Shown here: positions 33,609-42,215 of the stretch, one piece after another
Layout of the letters: every line of letters starts with the position of its first letter
How positions within the stretch are numbered: position 1 is the first letter of the stretch
DNA from: Peterkaempfera bronchialis
GTDB taxonomy: Bacteria > Actinomycetota > Actinomycetes > Streptomycetales > Streptomycetaceae
NCBI RefSeq assembly: GCF_003258605.2
Contig: NZ_CP031264.1
Location: 248,001 to 312,000 of the forward strand
Length of the DNA stretch: 64,000 bases
Direction of reading: 5' to 3'
Notes under the pieces: model-generated
Databases searched by the model: none
Told to the model about the DNA's origin: nothing
The model's input: the letters and a program-made list of their open reading frames with translations, nothing else
Translations under genes and position numbers: made by a program

Positions 33609-34121
33609 TCAGCCGTCCACCGGCGGCGACTCGGGCTTCGGTCGCCAGCTGGTGGCGAGCAGCAGCGCGGTACCGCCCAGACCGGCGCCGACGGCGATGG
33701 CGCATCCCAGGCCGCCACGGACCAGGATGTCCAGCGCGTGGTCCAGGGACACCCGGCCGGGGCCGGTCAGGGAAACGGCCGCCCCCACCACGGCGATCAT
33801 GAGCACATACTCATAGCCGTCGCGGAAGACGAAGAAGCCGTTGCGGCGGTGGGCGACCACCCCGGCGACGGCCATGGTCCCGATCACGGCCGCGCAGGCG
33901 AACGGCGTCAGCAGGCCGAGGACCAGGCCCGCCCCCGCGGCCACCTCGGCAGCCACGCTGGACCATGCGTGCACCCGCCCCGGCCGGAGCCCCAGCCCCT
34001 CGAACCAGCCCGCCGTGCCGTCGATCCGGCCGCCGCCGAACCAGTGGTTCCAGGCGTGCAGCAGCATGGTGACCCCCAGCACCAGGCGGATCAGCAGCAG
34101 CCCGACGTCGACGGCCGTCAT
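33609..34121 (-). CDS. DoxX-family membrane protein
   Basis: A 170-residue integral membrane protein with four hydrophobic segments: LLLIRLVLGVTMLLHAWNHW, AEVAAGAGLVLGLLTPFACA, AAVIGTMAVAGVVA and the last near AIAVGAGLGGTALLL. This is the DoxX/MauE layout; such proteins are linked to redox balance in the membrane. It is coupled to a 20-codon frame upstream (ATGA overlap) and to the crotonase gene downstream. Confidence 0.82.
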   Translation of the reverse strand: MTAVDVGLLLIRLVLGVTMLLHAWNHWFGGGRIDGTAGWFEGLGLRPGRVHAWSSVAAEVAAGAGLVLGLLTPFACAAVIGTMAVAGVVAHRRNGFFVFRDGYEYVLMIAVVGAAVSLTGPGRVSLDHALDILVRGGLGCAIAVGAGLGGTALLLATSWRPKPESPPVDG

Positions 34122-34180
34122 CGGCCGTCACCCGAGGCCGGCGCCCCGCCCGCGCGCTCGCGGTCCTGCACTCTCGACAT
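34118..34180 (-). CDS. 20-codon minigene coupled to the DoxX gene
   Basis: ATG 34180 has GGGAGAGG five bases upstream and the frame (MSRVQDRERAGGAPASGDGR) ends in TGA overlapping the DoxX ATG as ATGA. The strong ribosome binding site and exact stop/start overlap suggest it is translated, perhaps as a leader that couples translation. It is too short for family recognition. Confidence 0.4.
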   Translation of the reverse strand: MSRVQDRERAGGAPASGDGR

Positions 34181-34200
34181 GGTGCCTCTCCCTACGCCAA

Positions 34201-34237
34201 GGCTCCTGCCGTCGTCCACACGACGACGGCAGGAGCC
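34201..34237. terminator. Hairpin terminator after the amidohydrolase gene
   Basis: Arms GGCTCCTGCCGTCGT (34201-34215) and ACGACGGCAGGAGCC (34223-34237) give a perfect 15-bp stem with a seven-base loop, 24 bases past the amidohydrolase stop and 21 bases before the minigene. Confidence 0.85.
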
Positions 34238-34261
34238 AGATCGGAACGGATGTGGGTGCGT

Positions 34262-35413
34262 TCAGCCGGCGGCCGGTTCGGTGCGCGGGAAGTTGTAGAG
34301 CTTGCGCGCGTTCCACTCCACCATCTTGTGCGCTTCCTCGTCCGGGACCTCGGCGAGCGCGCTCTCCAGGATCTTCCGGGTGTGCGGCCAGTTGCTGTCC
34401 GAGTGCGGGTAGTCGCTCTCGAACATGATGTTGTCGACGCCGATCAGATGACGGCTGTGGATGCCCGCGTTGTCGGAGATGAAGCAGCCGAACAGGTGGT
34501 CGCGGAACAGCTCCGAGGGCCGCACATCACGGTTGACCTGGTTGTACCAGCGGTGCCGCTCCCAGACGTAGTCGATCCGCTCGATCATGTACGGCATCCA
34601 GCCGATGCCGCCCTCGGACAGCGCGATCTTCAGGTCGGGGAACTTGTGGAACACCGGTGAGAGCAGCAGTTCCGCCGTCGCGCTCATCGAGTTGAGGCCG
34701 AAGAGGGAGATGGCGACGGTGAAGTTGCTGCTCTGGGCCTCGGGCGAGGCCTGCGGCGAACCACCGGAGCCGAAGTGCAGCGAGAGCGGCAGACCGGCCT
34801 CGGTGACGGCGGCCAGGACCGGATCCCAGTGGTCGCTGTGCCAGGAGGGCAGTCCCAGCCGGTCCGGCAGTTCGGGGAAGGTGAAGGACTTGGCGCCCTT
34901 GGCCGCCGTCCGCCGGACCTCGGCCACCGTCGCCTCGACGTCCCAGTACGGCGTCATCATCAGCGGGATCTGACGCTCGGGCGCGCTGGCGCACCACTCG
35001 TCGAGGATGAAGTCGTTGTATGCCTTGACGCACTCATTGGCCAGCGCCTTGTCCTTGGACCTGGCGAAGACGCTGCCCGCGAAGCCTCCCATGTTGGGGA
35101 AGCAGAGCTGGGCCCAGACACCTTCGGTGTCCATGTCCTTGAGCCGCTCCTGGATGTCATGGCAGCCCGGCAGCATGTCGTCGTAGCTTCGCGGGTCCAG
35201 GCCGTAGTCCTTGGGGCTCTTCCCCACGACGGCGTTGAGTGCGAAGTTGCCGGCGACCTCGCCCTCGTAGATCCAGGCGTCATTGCCGTCCGGGAGCCGG
35301 GTGATACGGGGAGCGACCTCCGCGTACTTGCTGGGTAGCCGGTCCAGCCAGACACGGGGGTGCTCTATGACGTGATCGTCGACCGAGATGATCTGCGCGT
35401 CTTTGGGGAGCAT
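34262..35413 (-). CDS. Amidohydrolase 2 family (ACMSD-like) enzyme
   Basis: A 383-residue TIM-barrel metal-dependent enzyme: IISVDDHVIEHPRVWLDRLP opens the barrel with the usual D-x-H position, LPLSLHFGSGG carries the central His, LKIALSEGGIGWMPYMIERI follows, and NIMFESDYPHSDSNWPHTRK holds the late metal-binding Asp. The family includes decarboxylases (ACMSD) and hydrolases, and members of this length are common in actinobacterial acyl-CoA clusters. It forms its own transcription unit: operator E1 lies 48 bases upstream and a terminator follows. Confidence 0.85.
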   Translation of the reverse strand: MLPKDAQIISVDDHVIEHPRVWLDRLPSKYAEVAPRITRLPDGNDAWIYEGEVAGNFALNAVVGKSPKDYGLDPRSYDDMLPGCHDIQERLKDMDTEGVWAQLCFPNMGGFAGSVFARSKDKALANECVKAYNDFILDEWCASAPERQIPLMMTPYWDVEATVAEVRRTAAKGAKSFTFPELPDRLGLPSWHSDHWDPVLAAVTEAGLPLSLHFGSGGSPQASPEAQSSNFTVAISLFGLNSMSATAELLLSPVFHKFPDLKIALSEGGIGWMPYMIERIDYVWERHRWYNQVNRDVRPSELFRDHLFGCFISDNAGIHSRHLIGVDNIMFESDYPHSDSNWPHTRKILESALAEVPDEEAHKMVEWNARKLYNFPRTEPAAG

Positions 35414-35460
35414 GGGCCTCCTCCGAACGGATCCTGCCGAGCAGCGTCTATCGCAAGGTC

Positions 35461-35479
35461 TGCGGTAGTGCTTACCGTA
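35461..35479. promoter_or_regulatory. Island operator E1
   Basis: TGCGGTA (35461-35467) and TACCGTA (35473-35479) with spacer GTGCT, 48 bases upstream of the minus-strand amidohydrolase start. Confidence 0.72.
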
Positions 35480-35561
35480 GACACCACTGCGATAAATGTC
35501 ACCAGCCCGGACAAGATTCTTTCGGCCCCGCTCCGGACTGGTGACGGCCTATAGACTTTTT

Positions 35562-35580
35562 TACCGTAAGCAGTACCGTG
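35562..35580. promoter_or_regulatory. Island operator E2
   Basis: TACCGTA (35562-35568) and TACCGTG (35574-35580) with spacer AGCAG, 59 bases upstream of the plus-strand DUF35 gene. A TATAGACT sequence at 35550-35557, just before it, resembles a -10 element. Confidence 0.75.
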
Positions 35581-35638
35581 TTGGAATCGATAGCGCCGTG
35601 CCACCGGTGCTCGGACCGCCCCCACCACGGAGTCACAC

Positions 35639-36064
35639 ATGGGCAAACCCGTCCCCATCCCGGACCAGTTCAGCGCCTTCCACTGGGAAGGAGCCGCCCG
35701 AGGAGAACTCCTCGTCCAGCGCTGCGACAGCTGCCGGCGCTTCCAGTACCCGCCGTCGGCCGTCTGCGAGAGCTGCCAGTGCCGGGTGCTGACGCCGGCG
35801 AAGGTGAGCGGCCGGGGGTCGCTCTACGCCCGCACCGTCCTGCACCAGGCGTTCCACCCGGACTTCGCCGACTCGGTCCCCTACACCGTGGCTCTGGTCG
35901 ACCTGGACGACGCCCCGGGAGTACGGATCCTGACCAACATCGTCGACGCGGACCCGGGCGAGCTGCGCCCGGGCCAGCCGCTGGAGGTCACCTTCGAGAA
36001 GCGCGGCGACGGCGCCATCCCCCAGTTCCGACCCGTCTCACCGGTCCAAGGAGGAGCAGCATGA
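35639..36064 (+). CDS. DUF35 zinc-ribbon/OB-fold protein, second copy
   Basis: A 141-residue protein with CDSC and CESC zinc-ribbon pairs (about residues 29 and 43), then SGRGSLYARTVLHQAF and LEVTFEKRGDGAIPQFRPVS. The C-terminal EVTFEKRGD...LPQFRP / AIPQFRP block is almost shared with the copy at 19742, so both belong to the same Ltp-partner subfamily. The stop overlaps the following Ltp start as ATGA. Confidence 0.88.
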   Translation: MGKPVPIPDQFSAFHWEGAARGELLVQRCDSCRRFQYPPSAVCESCQCRVLTPAKVSGRGSLYARTVLHQAFHPDFADSVPYTVALVDLDDAPGVRILTNIVDADPGELRPGQPLEVTFEKRGDGAIPQFRPVSPVQGGAA

Positions 36065-37206
36065 GGACGGCACGCACCGCGACCGTGGTCGGCGTCGGCT
36101 ATTCGAGCGTGCACCGCGCGCTGGGCGTGGACACCCGGCCGCTGGCGGTGGACGCATGCCTGGGCGCGCTGGACGACGCGGGGCTGGCCACCTCGGACAT
36201 CGACGCCATCTTCGAGTACCCGGGAGTGGGCACCCAGAACGCCACCCTGGTCCAGCGGCTGCTCGGCATCGGCGACCTCAAGGCCTACGCGGACATCGGG
36301 GGTACCGGGCCGTCCGGCCTGGCAGCCGCGCTGAGCGCGGTCGCCGCCGTGGAGTCGGGCATCTGCGAGGTCGCCCTGGTGTACCGGTCGGTGGACCGCG
36401 AGTGGGGCCAGCAGTCCGGGACCGTGGTCGCGCCCCCGGCCAACGGACCGGCCCAGTTCCAGACCCCGTACGGGGACTTCGGCGGCATCATCCCGGCGAT
36501 CGGCATGAAGAAGTTCCGCAGGCTGGCGGAGCTGGGCGGCAGCGAGGAGGACTACGGCTGGATCGCCGTCAATGCCCGCCGATGGGCCGCCCTCAACGAA
36601 CGCGCGGTGCTCAGGACGCCGGTCACCATGGACGACTACCTGGAGTCGCGCTTCGTCGCCGAGCCGCTCCGCCTGCTGGACTGCGACTACCCCGTCACCG
36701 GCGTCTGCGCCACCGTCATCACCACCGCCGAGCGGGCGCGCGACCTGGCCGCCATCCCGGTGACCGTCGACTCCAGCGCCTTCGGCACCGGCTCACGCCC
36801 CGACTGGACCTTCACCGACGACTTCATCTTCGGCGGCACCATCGGCTGCGCGCAGCGCCTCTGGGAGAACGCGTCCGTGAGCGTCGGCGACGTCGATGTC
36901 GCCGAGCTGTACGACGGGTTCACCCACATCACCCTGTCCTGGGTCGAAGCGCTGGGCTTCTGCGGCATCGGCGAGTTCGGCGACTGGGTGGACTCCGGCA
37001 AGCGCATCGCCCCGGGCGGCGATCTGCCGCTCAACACCAACGGCGGGCAGTTGGCCGCCGGACGCCTGCACGGCCTGGCCTTCCTCAACGAGGCCGTCGA
37101 GCAGCTGCGGGGCGACTGCGGCGAGCGCCAGGTCCCGGACGCGCGGGTCGCCGTGGTGGCCAACGCCCACGGGCCGCAGTGCGGCGCCATGGTCCTCACC
37201 CGATGA
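36061..37206 (+). CDS. Lipid-transfer/thiolase-like protein, second copy
   Basis: A 381-residue thiolase-fold protein: TATVVGVGYSSVHRALGVDT start, DIGGTGPSGLAAALSAVAAV at the nucleophile position, DVDVAELYDGFTHITLSWVE and DLPLNTNGGQLAAGRLHGLA near the end. No Cys stands where thiolases carry the nucleophile, as expected for a retro-aldolase of the Ltp2 type. It is translationally coupled to the DUF35 gene before it and the CoA-transferase after it (ATGA overlaps both sides). Confidence 0.85.
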   Translation: MRTARTATVVGVGYSSVHRALGVDTRPLAVDACLGALDDAGLATSDIDAIFEYPGVGTQNATLVQRLLGIGDLKAYADIGGTGPSGLAAALSAVAAVESGICEVALVYRSVDREWGQQSGTVVAPPANGPAQFQTPYGDFGGIIPAIGMKKFRRLAELGGSEEDYGWIAVNARRWAALNERAVLRTPVTMDDYLESRFVAEPLRLLDCDYPVTGVCATVITTAERARDLAAIPVTVDSSAFGTGSRPDWTFTDDFIFGGTIGCAQRLWENASVSVGDVDVAELYDGFTHITLSWVEALGFCGIGEFGDWVDSGKRIAPGGDLPLNTNGGQLAAGRLHGLAFLNEAVEQLRGDCGERQVPDARVAVVANAHGPQCGAMVLTR

Positions 37207-38426
37207 CCGGCGCAGAAATGCGACCACTCACCGGAATCCGTGTCCTGGACCTGACCCTCTGGGCGTTCTGCCCGTCCGCCGGCGCGATCCTGGCCGGCTG
37301 GGGAGCAGACGTCATCCACATCGAGAACCCCGCGTCGCCCGACCCGATGCGGCTCTTCTCCGGCGGTTCGCTGGAGCAGGGCGGCGCCCACTGGATGTTC
37401 AAGCACTACAACCGGGGCAAGCGCGCCATCGCGCTGAACCTGGCCGGTGACGACGGGCGCGAGATCCTGTACCGCCTGGTCGAGCAGGCCGATGTCTTTC
37501 TCACCAGCTTCCTCCCGGCCACCCGGCAGAAGCTGGGCTTCGACGTCGACCGGATCCGGCAGGTCAACCCGGACATCGTCTACGCCAAGGGCACCGGAGC
37601 CGGACCGCGCGGCCCGGAGTCCCACCGAGGCGGCTACGACGGGGCGACCTGGTGGGGCCGGGGCTCGCTCTCCGCCACGGCGATGGGGGTCACCGGGGTG
37701 GACCGGCCGCCCGGGATGGTGGGCCACGGCGACGGCATGTCCGGACTGGTCCTGGCGGGCGGCATCGCCGCCGCCCTGCTGCAACGCGAGCGTACGGGCA
37801 CCGCGCCGGTGGTGGACTCCTCACTGCTGGGCACGGCGCTCTGGTTCAACGGTCCGGCGGTCATCAGCAGCGCATTCCCACCCGGGCAGCAGATGTTCAC
37901 CGGCAAGCCGCCGCGGGAGGAGATCCACTGGACCGGCAACACCTACCGGACCCAGGACGGGCGCTTCCTCTGCCTCTCGCTGCTCGGCGACCACCAGAAC
38001 GAGTGGGTCGACTTCTGCCGGCACACCGACCGGCTCGACCTGATCGACGACCCCCGCTTCGGGACCCCGGCCTCCCGCGCCGAGCACAGCGCGGCGCTTG
38101 TCGCGATCCTCGACCAGGTCTTCGCGAGCCGGACATACGAGGAGTGGGGCAGGATCCTGCTGACCCTGCGGGGTGTGTGGGCGCCCATCCAGACGCCCCG
38201 CGAGCTGCATGACGACCCCCAGGTCGTGGCGAACGGCCTGATCGCGGACGTCGAGTATCCGGACGGCCCGCTCTCCCTGGTGACTCCCCCGGTGATGTTC
38301 GACGAGGTGGCCGACGCACCGGAGCGGGCGCCGGACTTCGGCGAGCACACCTCCGAGGTGCTCACCGCCGCCGGGTACGACGCCGCAGCGATCGAGCGGT
38401 ACCGGGCAGCCGGTGTGGTCGCCTGA
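37203..38426 (+). CDS. CaiB/BaiF family III acyl-CoA transferase, second copy
   Basis: A 407-residue family III CoA-transferase: GIRVLDLTLWAFCPSAGAIL, AGWGADVIHIENPASPDPMR, YNRGKRAIALNLAGDDGREI and FLTSFLPATRQKLGFDVDRI. HRGGYDGATWWGRG carries the predicted catalytic Asp. It is the last gene of the DUF35-Ltp-CaiB operon. Similarity to the copy at 22023 is clear in the N-terminal blocks, but the middle (MVGHGDGMSGLVLAGGIAAA) differs, so a different acid substrate is likely. Confidence 0.9.
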   Translation: MTGAEMRPLTGIRVLDLTLWAFCPSAGAILAGWGADVIHIENPASPDPMRLFSGGSLEQGGAHWMFKHYNRGKRAIALNLAGDDGREILYRLVEQADVFLTSFLPATRQKLGFDVDRIRQVNPDIVYAKGTGAGPRGPESHRGGYDGATWWGRGSLSATAMGVTGVDRPPGMVGHGDGMSGLVLAGGIAAALLQRERTGTAPVVDSSLLGTALWFNGPAVISSAFPPGQQMFTGKPPREEIHWTGNTYRTQDGRFLCLSLLGDHQNEWVDFCRHTDRLDLIDDPRFGTPASRAEHSAALVAILDQVFASRTYEEWGRILLTLRGVWAPIQTPRELHDDPQVVANGLIADVEYPDGPLSLVTPPVMFDEVADAPERAPDFGEHTSEVLTAAGYDAAAIERYRAAGVVA

Positions 38427-38450
38427 GCCGACGGACGCCGCAGCCGCCGC

Positions 38451-38499
38451 GAGGAGAGGCCCCCGCCCGGTCACCGAACCCGGGCGGGGGCCTCTCCTC
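38451..38499. terminator. 20-bp-stem bidirectional terminator
   Basis: A perfect 20-bp stem: the left arm is 38451-38470 (begins GAGGAGAGGCC) and the right arm 38480-38499 (ends GGCCTCTCCTC), with a nine-base loop. It separates the convergent CoA-transferase and livF genes. Confidence 0.9.
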
Positions 38500-38510
38500 G
38501 ACTGCGGTCA

Positions 38511-39236
38511 TCACGCCTGCGGCGCGAGGTCGTTCCCCAGGTAGCCGTGCACGATGTGGTCGGCGGCGCCGTCGGCAGCGCCCGTCCACAGCACCCGTCC
38601 GCGCCGGAGCACCAGGGCGCGGTCGGCGAAGTCCAGCGCCTTCTCCACATACTGCTCGATGACGATCATCGTGAGACCGGTCGACCGGACCGAGGCCCAG
38701 GCCTCGTAGATGGCGTCGATGACCATCGGTGCGAGACCGAGGCTGACCTCATCGGCGACCAGCAGCTTCGGCTTGGTCATCAGCGCCCGCGCCACGGCCA
38801 GCATCTGCTGCTCACCACCGGACATCGTCGCCGCCGTCTGCTTCCTGCGCCGGCCGAGGACCGGGAAGAGCTCATAGGCCTGTGCCTCGGCGGCGGCCCG
38901 TTCGCCCGACGGCAGCACCCGCATGCCCAGCGCCACATTCTCCGCGACGGTGAGGCCCGGGAAGATCCCGCGCCCCTCGGGCAGATAGGCGATACGGCTG
39001 CGGGCGATCTGGTCCGGTCGGCGGTCGGCGAGGTCCGTCCCGTCGACCACCAGCGAGCCCCCGGCGGGCTTGACGAGCCCCGCGAACGCCTTGGCGACGC
39101 TGCTCTTCCCCGCACCGTTCGGCCCCAGGATCGCCAGGCATTCGCCCTGGTCGAGGTCGAACGAGATCCCGTCGACGGCGACGGCGTCGCCGTAGGCGAT
39201 GGTCAGGCCGTCCACCGCCACGAATGGTGTCGTCAT
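38511..39236 (-). CDS. livF: Branched-chain-type ABC transporter ATPase LivF
   Basis: A 241-residue ATPase: Walker A LGPNGAGKSS, signature MSGGEQQMLAVARAL, Walker B LLVADEVSLGLAP and switch His replaced by VIEQYVEKAL, the form usual in LivF. YLPEGRGIFPGLTVAENVAL is a LivF hallmark. The ATG overlaps the LivG stop. In this context it would power uptake of the pathway's carboxylate rather than leucine. Confidence 0.92.
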   Translation of the reverse strand: MTTPFVAVDGLTIAYGDAVAVDGISFDLDQGECLAILGPNGAGKSSVAKAFAGLVKPAGGSLVVDGTDLADRRPDQIARSRIAYLPEGRGIFPGLTVAENVALGMRVLPSGERAAAEAQAYELFPVLGRRRKQTAATMSGGEQQMLAVARALMTKPKLLVADEVSLGLAPMVIDAIYEAWASVRSTGLTMIVIEQYVEKALDFADRALVLRRGRVLWTGAADGAADHIVHGYLGNDLAPQA

Positions 39237-40027
39237 GCCCCCTCCTTCACGGTGCCCAGATAGGCGTCCCGGACGCGCTGGTCCTTGGTGACGTCCTCGG
39301 TGGCGCCGCTGGCGATCAGCTCACCGAAGTCGAGGACGAAGAGCTGTTCGCTGATCTCCAGCACCAAATCCATGTCGTGCTCCACCAGCAGGACCGCGAT
39401 CCCGCGCTCCGCCGAGAGGCGCGAGACGATGGCGGCGAAGGCCTGGGTCTCCACCCGGTTGAGCCCCGCCGAGGGCTCGTCGAGCAGCAGGATGCGCGGA
39501 TCCGTCGCGATGCACTGGGCCACCTCGACCAGGCGCCGCAGGCCGAGCGGAAGCTCCATGGGGCTGCGGCGGGCCACCTCGCTCAGGCCGAGTTCGGCCA
39601 GCAGACGCTCCGCCCGGTCCAGTTCACTCCGGGTGATCCCGCGGACCAGCGCACCCGCCTTGGCGTTCCAGCCCTGCGATCGGAACGACCGCAGGCCGAG
39701 CAGGATGTGCTGACGGACGTCGATCTCGGGTACCAGCTGGGGCGCCTGGAACGTCCTGGACATCCGGGCGCGTGCGAAGCGCTGCGGCCTCGCCCCGGTC
39801 AGGTCCTCGGTGTCGACGAGAATCCGGCCCGTGTCCACCGGCTGAAGCCCGGAGGCGACGGCCAGCAGCGTGCTCTTGCCGGCGCCGTTGGGGCCGATGA
39901 GTCCGGAGACACTGCCCTTGGGAACGTCGATCGACACATGGTCGAGGGCGCACACACCGCCGAAGCGGACGGTGATGTCGCGCAGCGAGAGCGCCATGTC
40001 CTCGCCGGGCTCGGCACGTTCGGTCAT
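39233..40027 (-). CDS. livG: Branched-chain-type ABC transporter ATPase LivG
   Basis: A 264-residue ATPase with Walker A IGPNGAGKSTLL, LivG-type SRTFQAPQLVPEIDV, a degenerate signature MELPLGLRRLVEVAQCI (LGLRR in place of LSGGQ), Walker B ILLLDEPSAGL and LLVEHDMDLV. The degenerate signature is also seen in some LivG homologues. It lies between the fused permease and livF. Confidence 0.92.
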   Translation of the reverse strand: MTERAEPGEDMALSLRDITVRFGGVCALDHVSIDVPKGSVSGLIGPNGAGKSTLLAVASGLQPVDTGRILVDTEDLTGARPQRFARARMSRTFQAPQLVPEIDVRQHILLGLRSFRSQGWNAKAGALVRGITRSELDRAERLLAELGLSEVARRSPMELPLGLRRLVEVAQCIATDPRILLLDEPSAGLNRVETQAFAAIVSRLSAERGIAVLLVEHDMDLVLEISEQLFVLDFGELIASGATEDVTKDQRVRDAYLGTVKEGA

Positions 40028-40058
40028 CGCTGTGTCCTCCCTTCCTGGGTGTGGCGGA

Positions 40059-42095
40059 TCACTGCGCTCCTCCTGACGTACTCGGCTGCTCGCTGGGGAC
40101 GGGTGCCATCGCCGGTGCGGGGCCGTCGGCCGCCGGCAAGGTCGGGCTCGGGGTCGGGGTCGGGGTCGGGGCCGGCGAGAGCTTGATCGCCAGTGCCCGG
40201 AAGGCCGACCGGAGCTGCGGGTTGATACCGATCGGGTTGGCGACCACCTGAATGGCCATCAGGCCGAAGAGCACGGCGGGAAGGTCTCCCAACCGGGTGG
40301 GCACATAGGTGGTGAACAGCGCCGGGGCCACGGCCAGCGACACTCCGGCCGCCGCCGCACCCCCCATCGACCAGGAGCCCTGGGCCATCGCCAGGGCGAA
40401 CCAGGTCAGTCCGATGGTGGCGTTGTACGCCCCCGGAAAGGCGATCAGCTGGAAGCTGCCCAGCAGCGCGCCACCGAGCCCCGCCACCGCCGCTCCCAGC
40501 GCGAAGAGCGCGATCCGCGAGCGGTAGATCGGCAGGCCGAGCGTCGAGGCGCGGTTGCGGCTGGCCCGGATGGTGGCGAACTTCAGACCGAGGTTGGAGC
40601 GCCGCAGCAGCCAGAGCCCGGCGGCGAGGAGGAGGAACACCGCCATCGCGAACTGGAAGTAGCCGGCGTTGGTGTCGAAGAGCCGTCCGCCGATCACCGG
40701 CCGGGCCAGTGAGACTCCGGAGTCGTACTGGGAGAACGCCTCGCGGGTGAAGATCGCCTGGTCGGCCAGGAGGGCGAAGGCAAAGGTGACGATGGCGGCG
40801 TAGAGCTGCCCCAGGGGCAGCGCCACCACCCCCACGACCGCACCGCACACCAGGGAGATCACGGCGCCGATCAGCATGGACGGGACCACCGGAAGCCCAT
40901 GCACCGTGGCGAGTTGCGCCGTCGCCACGGCCCCGATCCCGACAAAGGTGATCTGGCAGAGTCCGATGATGCCGGCCTCACCGGTGACCAGCCGGAACGA
41001 CAGCAGGGCCACCGCGTAGCAGACGCCCAGGGTGATCACGCCGACCCAGTAGTCGGAGAAGACCGACGGCACCACCGAGACCACCACGGCCAGCACCGCG
41101 AAGCCGACCCAGCGGTCCCACCGGCCGCGCTGCGAGCGCAGCAGCGCCAGGACGCGGGCCTGGTTGCGGTCGGCCGTGCTGGTGAGGGACGCGACCTCCC
41201 GGGTCTGCGTGTCGTCGCTGACCCCGCGCCGGATGACCGCCTGGACCACGATGGCCAGCACCATGATGGCGAAGGGCAGGCTCGGTCGGAGCGAGGTCGC
41301 CAGGAACCCGTCGTCCGGCAGCCAGGGGATCACCACGGACTGGGCCACGCCGACGAAGAGCGAGCCGAAGAACGCCCACCACAGGTTGGTCAGCCGCCCG
41401 ATCACCACCCCCGCGAACGAGGCGGCGACCGCCGTGGAGTAGCCGCCCGCGTTGAGGCCCACCTGAGGGGTGATCATGATGCCCGCGAGCCCGGCCACCG
41501 CGACGCCGACCATCCAGGTCCCCGCGACGACCATATTGGCGTTGGTCCCGGTCAGGGAGGTCATCAGGGGCGAGTCCACGGTGCCACGGGTGATGAGCCC
41601 CGCCGTCGTCCGCTTGAGGACCAGATAGGCCAGCAGGGAGAGCAGGGCGGCCGCGCCCAGGATGGTCAGCTGCTCATTGCTGACCGCGACGCCGCCGAGG
41701 GTGAAGGCGCGTTCGGCGGTCCCCACGATGCCCTTCGGCTGGAGCACCTGCTTGTTGCCGAAGATCAGCGTCGTCCCGGAGGCGAGTGCGACGGCCAGAC
41801 CGATGGTGGCGGCCATCCGCACCATCGGCGTCGCCGAGCTGAGGCGTCCCAGCAGCGCGGCCCAGAGCAGCAGCCCCAGGGCCGGGGCGATGACGAGCAG
41901 TGAGATGGCCAGCGCGAGCACGACCGGCAGGCCCTGCTCGGTGCGCAGCCAGTAGAAGCAGTAGGCGATGAAGAACGCCATACCACCCTGGGCGAAGTTG
42001 AACACGCGTGAGGCGTTGTAGGTCAGGACGAGGCCCAGGGAAGAGATCGCATAGATCGCGCCTGTGACGAGTCCGGCCACGAGATAACTGAACAC
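40059..42095 (-). CDS. Fused LivH-LivM ABC transporter permease
   Basis: A 678-residue protein joining two permeases usually encoded separately. Residues 1-~290 are LivH-like (LVTGAIYAISSLGLVLTYNA, VFNFAQGGMAF, AVAASFAGVVIGRL). A charged linker (~295-330, DDTQTREVASL) follows. Residues ~335-630 are LivM-like (YWVGVITLGVCYAVALLSFR, GLCQITFVGIGAVATAQL, LKFATIRASRNRASTLGLPI). The tail is a Pro/Thr-rich repeat (TPTPTPSPT) of unknown role, encoded by a short tandem repeat. GTG 42095 has GGAAGG five bases upstream. Confidence 0.9.
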   Translation of the reverse strand: MFSYLVAGLVTGAIYAISSLGLVLTYNASRVFNFAQGGMAFFIAYCFYWLRTEQGLPVVLALAISLLVIAPALGLLLWAALLGRLSSATPMVRMAATIGLAVALASGTTLIFGNKQVLQPKGIVGTAERAFTLGGVAVSNEQLTILGAAALLSLLAYLVLKRTTAGLITRGTVDSPLMTSLTGTNANMVVAGTWMVGVAVAGLAGIMITPQVGLNAGGYSTAVAASFAGVVIGRLTNLWWAFFGSLFVGVAQSVVIPWLPDDGFLATSLRPSLPFAIMVLAIVVQAVIRRGVSDDTQTREVASLTSTADRNQARVLALLRSQRGRWDRWVGFAVLAVVVSVVPSVFSDYWVGVITLGVCYAVALLSFRLVTGEAGIIGLCQITFVGIGAVATAQLATVHGLPVVPSMLIGAVISLVCGAVVGVVALPLGQLYAAIVTFAFALLADQAIFTREAFSQYDSGVSLARPVIGGRLFDTNAGYFQFAMAVFLLLAAGLWLLRRSNLGLKFATIRASRNRASTLGLPIYRSRIALFALGAAVAGLGGALLGSFQLIAFPGAYNATIGLTWFALAMAQGSWSMGGAAAAGVSLAVAPALFTTYVPTRLGDLPAVLFGLMAIQVVANPIGINPQLRSAFRALAIKLSPAPTPTPTPSPTLPAADGPAPAMAPVPSEQPSTSGGAQ

Positions 42096-42215
42096 AGCAA
42101 CCTTCCGTGGTCTTCTGGGGGATCGGGTTCTCTGCTTCGTTGTCCTGGTACGAGCCCGGGCACCAGCCGAGGAGCCGAGAGGCTGGTGCCCGGTCCCGGG
42201 CGGAACGGTCGCGTG

